A stretch of 64,000 nucleotides of DNA from Aurelia coerulea. Lineage: Eukaryota; Cnidaria; Scyphozoa; Semaeostomeae; Ulmaridae. Below the pieces are notes generated by a model. That model had not been told where the DNA came from. It searched no databases and was given only the letters and a program-made list of their open reading frames with translations. Where the stretch lies: assembly GCA_039566865.1 (NCBI GenBank), contig CM076960.1, positions 16,226,501 through 16,290,500 of the forward strand, written 5' to 3'. Below, one piece after another: positions 23,601 to 32,600 of the stretch. Numbering within the stretch: the first letter of the stretch is position 1; every line of letters starts with the position of its first letter. A program made the position numbers and the translations under genes.

Positions 23601-26600
23601 CCAAAAAACTTAAAACCATCGTAATTTCTAAACTGTTTGACGTAACATGAAATAATTTCGAAGAAAACTATAATTTATGAATGCCTACAATATGGTATCA
23701 AGCAAAGGTCTGTCACTCATTTCGTTTATGATTTAGAAATTTGATGACGTCACATCCTCAAATGAGTTGAAATGTAAGATACGCTGTAATTTCCAAAAAT
23801 ATTCAAAATTTCTGAAAAGTCCAACGGTAGAATTATAGATAAGTATCTAAAGTTTCTTTCAAGCCATTCAATTAGAAGAAATAGTTCCTTGAATTTTACA
23901 CCCACCTTTTACGCCGAGATAAAGATTTGGAACCTATGCTGTATTTTAGTAGAAAAGGTTTTATGGAACAACCTGAACGATCATTTGTCGTTGGGATTGA
24001 ATGCTATGGATAACATTATCTCAGGTTGTTCCCCAGGGCTCTGTCCTTGGTACTTTATTATTTTCTATTCAATAGACCTTTTAGCTATTCTGAAGCGAAT
24101 CAGACTTGAGCGATATTTTACTACATTTTGTAGAATTTTTGAATGTGCACAATAGTGATAGAAGCTAGCAGTGTCTTTTTTTATCACAACTAAAAAAAAA
24201 CTAACTACAACGAAACATAAATATTCTGTGGCTGCCATAGCTGGAAAGGACATGATGTCATCGAGTTCCAACTACGGCAGCCACTTACATCAATGGAAAA
24301 ATACACCAATTTTAAGACAAGAACAAGAACAACACGGGCGTCTCAGCAAGAAGAACTCCCTCCACTTTACAGCAGTTGCTTGACTCTCAAACAAGCACAG
24401 ATAGATGAAACACCTAAAGCTACCGCGAGGATTATGTAGTATAACATATCTGCTATTCGTGATACAAATAGGAGTACTTCTTTGCAAGATATCCGCTACA
24501 AATACTACAAATAAAATGAAAAGGTTGCTGCTGTTTTATGCCTAAATTTAATTTGAAAAAGCAGTGTCTTGGTCCTTCGTCTGGATGTGATCACACCCCA
24601 TCAATTCCTTACAAAGCAGGTTTGACAAGGCGGAACTCGAACCGCCTACGTTCAGATTGCTAGTAAAGGTGCTACCATTGAGCCATTCCCACTATTTTTA
24701 TGTTTACTCGCATTACTGCAAAGGCGCCTACCTTGTAGGAAGTGTGTTTATTGGTGTCCTGCGACCCAGTACAGAGAGTGTCCCAGAGCCGCACCGTGAT
24801 CCAGCAGTACACAGAGTCAGTCTTCTCAAGGTCGAGATGACGTACGAATAACTTTGTGGTTTCAAATTCCGGTGTTTATGTAATACGAGATCAACTGTTA
24901 TACGAGTTGTCCACAGGGAATCAGACAGCATGATTTTTGATTAGCCAACACTGACAAACGTTTGATATACAGAGGTAAACAGGACTGGGTCACAGGACAC
25001 CAATTAATCTGTGAACACTAGGTCACGGATACAGTACAAGGTAGGCGCCCTTGATTATTGAGGTTAAAAAAGCTCAGTTATAGCTGCATGAGGCTTTAGA
25101 ATTTTGATATAAGTAGAAAGTCAGTGGCGGAAATTCAGCTTTTTGAGTGGGGGGGCAAGCCGTAAATTTTCCGAGTCGGAGGAAATGCTTTTGTTCTCAG
25201 GCATTTCGCTAGAAGACTTAGACCTGACATAAATAGTTCCTTAAATGTGCTAAGCCCGGGGGGGGGGGGCACTGCTACACTTGACCTGACGGGATGTGCC
25301 GCTCAACAGGGTGTCCTTTTGCGGTAAAAATTATGCGACAGGGTGTCATTTTCTAGCGAAAATTATGCGACAGGGTATTATAATAGGTAAAAAAATTATG
25401 CGACAGGGTATCACAAGCAAAAATTGCGTTCTACACTGTATTTGAGAGGCAAAATTTTTATGCGACAGGGTATCACAAGCAAAAATTGCGTTCTACACTG
25501 TATTTGAGAGGCAAAATTTTTATGCGACAGGGTATACTTTTGGCCTATTTTTTATGCGACAGGGTGCAGGGTGTGGAGAGGTTTTCCGCACACCCCCGTC
25601 ACTTCCCTAGTCAAGTACCCCCCCCCCCCCGGGGTGCTAAGGTCATTGTATATCAGATTTCAAAACTATTTGTATTCAGCGGCTGATAGAAAAAGGCAAG
25701 AATGTATTATGAACGTACTGTCGGTAGGCCTAATAGCTACGAGGACGCTGGGGGCGAAGCCCCCAGGAAAATTTTTGAGGACACTCCCTATTTTTGCTTA
25801 GAATGCCTTTCATGACCCTGTGTTTGCCAGTACTGAATTGGGATTTTGACAATGTTGTAACATTTTTTCAGAGTAGCATCCCAAGGAAATTTTTTGGGTA
25901 ATCAGATAGTTTAATTGGGCTTAGGAGAGCTCTTGTATCCAATGTTTGCCAGTGCCAAATTAGAATATATGATAATATGAATTACCAGTTCTCAAAACAG
26001 TTCTGCGTGAAGAACCTCTCCTTTGTCTTAGAACGCTTCTCGCAATTCAGGTTTTGCCTGCCCCCGCCCCCAATATGGAAACTTTGAAAATTCGCTGATA
26101 ATTTGTGTTAATGTCGCGTCCAGGAAAATTTTGGAGAACTCCAACCTTTACATTGGCTTAGAATGCCTCTCCCAAAGCTTCAACATCTCGCGGAAATATT
26201 GTTACTCTCTAACTAACCCATACCCAAGAACTTTCTTCTCGTTTATGAAATAAATGAAAGTGAATAAAAACTTTAGAATATGCTTTTCGAGCTTGTGCAT
26301 TTCGTTTGCTCTTTCTATATAAAAACTCGTCCACTTCTTGACGGTGACTCGTTTCTTCACTACAGTTTCAATCCCACCTACGAAATTTCCGACTTTTAAG
26401 AAAATTTCCGAGTCTTATCGAATTGGGGGGGCAATTGCCCCCCCAACCCCCCCATAAATTCCGCCACTGTATAAATTCGTGAGACCCCTAGTTTAACGTC
26501 CCTTCCGAAGGCCCTTTTTAGCTTCATGAAAAAAGTACCCTGGAAGTTAGGGCCCCCCCCCCCCAGTTTTAGAGCCTTCTTTGCCAGAATCAAGATCCGC

Positions 26601-29600
26601 TCGCTAGAGTCTTTCGAATGATATCTAGTTTTCAATATTTTGGAAAATAATCGTGGTTCTATGACCAAAAAACAGTTTTGCTCTACATAATTTTTGGTCA
26701 TAACTAGTTTTTGTTCTCAAAGCCGCTCAGACTAGATAAGCTTTGCTTTTTCTGAGTCGTATAAATTATACAGTACATTGTATTATGTTATTATAAATTG
26801 TATTAAAAAGTTTGAATTGAATTAAATTATACTTTAACTCATTTTGTTTTGACTTTGAGAATTAATCAAAATTACCTTTTATAACAGAAATCATATCTCG
26901 TGTCATGAATTGTGAAGAATATCCCCCATTTCGACCTGCTGTTCCACATGACAGTGCTAGGATGATGTATCAAGAACTTATGCAGAGTTGTTGGCAAGAC
27001 GACTGCACATTGCGACCTCGTTTTGATGATATAATGAAGAGCCTCAAAAAGATAAATGGAGGAAAGTAAGTTGAAAATGAGCAAATGAGTATACGTTTGT
27101 AAATGGCGACGTTAAGCAACCGCGACGTTAACAGAAAAAGTAGCAGCTGAAAGCAGAGGCCTCGAATCTTTTTAAGATAAGGTAGTTGTAAAATTCGTTG
27201 ACACTTTTCTTTGCACTGAATGGCTTTAAAGGAACTTATGGCCGGCATTTTGCTGTAAATCTGCCGAACAAGGGCAGATTTTGTAATACAATAGCATGAG
27301 TTTCTTTTGTTGACACCTCAATTCAAAGTGATTAGCGATTGCAGACAAAGGAAATTCTCTCAACCAGCAATTCAAAACAGACAAAGCCGCAAAAGTTTCT
27401 TTGAAACCCAGGTAGCTAGCTCGTTCGGTCTGCATTCCAGGAACTGTTTTTAAGGGCAAACATGAGCATAGATCGAAAGAAGAGGGATGCATCTACACAT
27501 CTGCCGCGGGCATTTTATTTGTTTGGTTCAAAAACCATTTAGGAGGCGATTCAATTCTCTTATTTTTTGGGTGTTATCAAAACATTTACTGCTCAGCTTC
27601 TGGACCAAAGAAATAAAATGCCTGCGGCAGATGTGTAGATATATCCTTCTTCTTTCGATCTATGCTCATGTTTGCCCTTAAAAATAATTTCTGGAATGCA
27701 CAACGAGCAAGCTAGCTACCTGGGTTTCAGAGAAACTTTTGCTGCTCTGTTTGTTTTGAATTACTGGTTGAGAGAATTTCCTTTGTCTGTGATCGCTAAT
27801 CGCTTTGAATTGAGGTGTCAACAAAAGCAATTCGTGCTATTGTATTACAAAATCTGCCCTTGTTAATGTGCCGTGGAAATTGTTGATATCTTGATTCTTT
27901 TTCAAAATGGTGGCAATTTGATTATTTTTGAAAAAATTCATCGAAAATTTTAAATTATCGTAAATCCTAAGCCAATGGGGGGGGGGGAATGATACAACCT
28001 TCAAGAAAATCATAGTTTATGAAGGTCTACAATATGGTGGCAAGCAGACATATGTAGCTCTTCTGGTTTAGGATTTAGAAATTTGATGACATCATAGCCT
28101 CCAATTTAATAACTGTCGCCATTTTTAAACTAATCAAGATATCAATAAATTTCCACGGCAGATTTACAGCGAAGAACCCAAGTTCCTTCCAAGCCATGTA
28201 ATTCAAAGAAAACTGTGATACAGTTTTACACCAACCTTCTTTTAAATTTGAGCCCTATGTTTGCAGCTGAAGTTTAAATTTGAAATTTATTGAGTGGTGC
28301 AAGAAGCATAACGACTTCCTTAGTTGTATAGCAGAGAATATTCACTCATTTATTTAAACAAGAAACTAAGGTCCGGGGATGGTATATAGTTTCTTCAAAT
28401 TTAGAACATTTTTGCTACCAAAGGTTCCCAATGCGTTCCTCAGATTTTTGATGTCCTAAGCGTAGAGTTAGACGTTGTTAGAAGGGCTTCCAAATTACTT
28501 GATATGGTCTCAACAAGAATTCACACTCAAAACATGTCAAAATCTGTTTTTTTTCTATTCCATTAAAAATTTTACAATACATATTACGGATTATTCTTTT
28601 TCCTCTCTCCTGGGGCTAAATAGATTCAATATCTCTCGATTTGTTGTAAACTCGAATTTTTGAAATCTATGAAATTTTGCTCGACGACTCTGCAGGGTAA
28701 AGGTGATGTGAAGCGAAAATTTTATTGATGCAAATGAACATGACTGTTGAGTGATAAAGAATGTCATTAGAAATTTTTTAATACCTTGTTTCATTTTAGA
28801 GTTATCCAATATTTTGCATGGTTGACTGATGACGTCATTTTGTTTGCAAAAAGTAGAGAAAATATACAAGTTTGACTATGTTTCCAAAGGGAAATCGACT
28901 CAAAGAACTTTTCTTCAGTTGAAATGCCTTTCTAAGCATCATATCAATTCACGACACAATTTCTATTACACTTATTCAGCTTACCTTAAATATCTCCCCC
29001 AACTGTAACCTTTCAGAGATTAGATACAGCCATATTTCCATATATTATCGTAGTAATTTGCAAACAAAATTACGTCATCAGCTGGTACTTAGAATCATTG
29101 GGTAATTTGAAAAGGAAATGAGATATCAAAGAAATCTAAACAAGGTCACCTAAGTTTTTGTAAAAAAATTGATACAGATTGAAGATTTCGAATTCCTTTC
29201 ATTCGTAGAAATATGAATATGGTGGATAATATGGTTAGTATGATGGAAAAATATACAGATAATTTAGAAGAACTTGTCGCAGAAAGAACGACACAACTTG
29301 AAGATGAAAAATTAAAAACCGATCAACTTCTTTACAGTATGCTTCCAAGGTAATTCTAAATTGCTTGCTCATTTTTTCTTTGTGGATTCATTTAGATGGA
29401 ATTGGTGCGCAAATAGACATATTTTCACAAGGAGAGTCTTCGTCAGAGGCCGAACCCTCAGACAAATTAGAAAATGATGAACACTACAATTTTCATTCAA
29501 GAAAGATAACAGGAGTGAGGCAATGAGACCGATGACATTTCATTTTATGGTGATCAAGACCTTTCTAATGAGTTGAACAGAAATGTACTCGAATTAACTT

Positions 29601-32600
29601 AACGCTTCATCTACGAAACTGGTCGGTTTGATTAAGATCTATTGAGACTTCAACTATGTACAAAGCAATCACCAAGTCCTTTATCGTCAATGTTTCTTTT
29701 CCTTGTAAATTCTGTTTCACATCAGATGGAGGCATTTTACTTACCTTAATCAACAACAAATGAGTTGCGCTCGTAGCATCAATAAATTCATCGCAACCAC
29801 GACCTGACATCTGGTGTGAAACAGAATCTAGTATAGTATCCTTTGATTTATAAATGTTCGTAGTGTGACTGTATGCAGTTTAACGTTTCGTGTTTTTATA
29901 TATTGGCCATGGGGTAGTCATTGTCTTTTGCTCCCCATGGTATCGTACCTGTAGTGTCGTATAGTAATTAGAATTTAAGTATAGTAGTATGTAAAATATA
30001 TTGTAAAATTTCATATTTGAATAAAATAAATGACATTCTTTGTTGTCACTCAGAGTTCCCGCTATTCAGCGATCATCAGACAACTGAAAACTCTACTCAA
30101 TTTTTGCGTATTTTATCATTCAAGAAAGATATTTCACTTTTTCCTGGAAAGATAGACATTTTTGTTCTTTCTTCTCTACACGTATTTTGTTTTACAAGAA
30201 AGAAACTGCTTATAAGAGACTCAACTCTCCGATCTCTAAGGAATTAAGAATTCCCAGTACTGGGGAAAAATTAGTCTAGAAAACTATTTAATTTTATAGA
30301 GGAAATCCTTAGCATATTTTTACTTTATTTTCAGTCGTTTCTTGTATCATGTTACTCGGAAAATACTTGAGTAATATCTAAACATTGGACGGCTTCACAA
30401 AACCTTTATTTTGCATTGTTGACAAAAGGCTGATTTCCAGTCAGTGGAATTTTCCGAGCGGGCGGAATTTCTATTGTATTCGAAAGAAAATGGCGCTCTG
30501 GCATTGAATAGAAAGATACGGCTGAGTGACCTCTTATTGTCTAAAATTCCGCCCGCTCGGAAAATTCCACTGACTGGAAATTAGCCTTAAGGCGCATGAA
30601 AACACGAAGACTGCTATGGAACATTCAACAAACTCGTAAGAAACTCTTAGTACTCAAAATCTAATAATTTTAAGAAACTTACTTGCACTGGCCCAAATTC
30701 TTAGTTTCCTTTTAAAAAGATACGTACATTGAGTCATCTCCAGAATTGGTTAAGAATTTTATGAGAATTTCCATATCTAGGTCACATTTGCAGTTTTTTT
30801 AAGTTTAAGTTTAACTTGTTTTAAATTTTTGTATCCACCTGTCCGTTCTGTCAATTACTTTTATATTTTGTCAATTTACATATCATTGTATTACATAATT
30901 CGCTGTATTATACATTATAGATCTGTTGCCGAAGTATTAAAGAGAGGTGAACGCGTAACTGCTGAGAGCTTTGAGATGGTTACGATATTCTTCAGTGATA
31001 TTGTAGGATTTACAAAACTGGCATCAGAAAGCAGTCCATTTCAGGTACGTTATGCTTATGTTCTAAGAACTGAATCTAGTAGCGGACTCATTTATCAACG
31101 AGCAAGTGCAAAATTTTACTCTTATTAAAGATTAAAACCATGATTTTGTTCTAAAAGCAAACAAGAACTTTCAATACGCCATTCGTTAAGCGTTGCTTCA
31201 AAATTATTGAGCTACCTTTTGATCTTTAAAAATATAATTTCATGGCGACTTTAATCAATCTCCCTCGATGAAGTTGTAATACCGTAAGCAAGTGATTTTA
31301 GAGTTTTCTTTTGCCTGGTAAATCCCAAAATATACCTAATTCTGTTTCTATTGCACGAAATAAATCTACACGGGTGCAAAAAAGCGTTTTTAGTCAATTA
31401 AAATCCTTCATTGTTTGCTAGACGTAATTAATTACTCGTCTTTCCTTTCAGAAGCTTTACTTAGCAGGGATAACTAGTTTTTATTTTTGTTTGATTGATT
31501 GATTGATTGATTGATTGATGATTGATTAAGTGATTGATTATTTGATTCATTGATTGACTGACTGACTGACTGACTGATTCATTGACTGACTGATTGATTG
31601 ATCGATTGGTTGGTTGATTGCGTGGTTGAGTAAATGATTGATTGATTATGAATGATTAATTTTGTAGGTTGTTGATCTGCTTAATGATCTGTATACATGT
31701 TTTGACAATATCGTTGAGTGCCATGATGTTTACAAGGTAAAAGCTGCAATATATTTTTCATCCAGAATCATCAGCTATTTTGCATTTTCATTGCATTTCT
31801 TTCAACTAGGTATCTCTCTTCTTTTCTTAAACATCTTGTGAAGCACATTTGGTCGCACAGAAATTAATCTCTCTGTCACTCGCAGCATATTTGTCAACTA
31901 TCTTTGCGAAATGATTCAAAATAGGTCCTCATGCATGTGTGGAAATCTATATTCGTGACTGATCAATCAATTTCTACGAGCTAACGAGCTGTAGGTTCAG
32001 GTTGTTTGGCATGATTTTAAGATCGTTTTGCTAGAATCTGTCACACCATTGTAAAGATATCGGCAATACTTTTCGAAAGCTATTCATGAAAACTTGAAAG
32101 GGGACTAATATATGGGAGCACATTTCATTCTGTTATCAGCTTTCAAATGATGACTAATGCATTATTAATTCTATGACAAATTTAAATATACCATGCTTAA
32201 ATTTTTCACCCAATAAGTAATATCTTAATCTTTTCAGTTTCTGCAAACTATGGTTTTTCATATTCTTGGTTGTCTTTTTAATAGGTTGAAACAATTGGTG
32301 ATGCATATATGGTAGTTTCTGGTCTTCCAAATCGAATTGGAAACAAACATGCTGGCGAAATTGCAAAAATGTCACTTGATTTATTGAGTGCCATGACCAA
32401 TTTTAAAGTGAGACATAAACCAGAGGACCAATTACAACTGAGAATTGGCATTCATTCTGGACCATGTGTAGCCGGTGTTGTTGGATTAAAAATGCCAAGA
32501 TATTGCTTGTTTGGTGATACCGTCAATTATGCATCGAGGATGGAGTCTAGTGGCTTAGGTAAGGTGTTCTTATTTTGCAAAGGGTGCAACTTTAGTTCGG

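Noticed and set aside
24290..24430. Candidate for the missing kinase exon
   Set aside because: An open plus frame exists, but contains neither APE nor GDVYS-like codons and lacks fitting splice sites.
24626..24690. Possible tRNA gene on the minus strand
   Set aside because: A- and B-box-like words are present, but no acceptor stem pairs and a SINE-like body follows.
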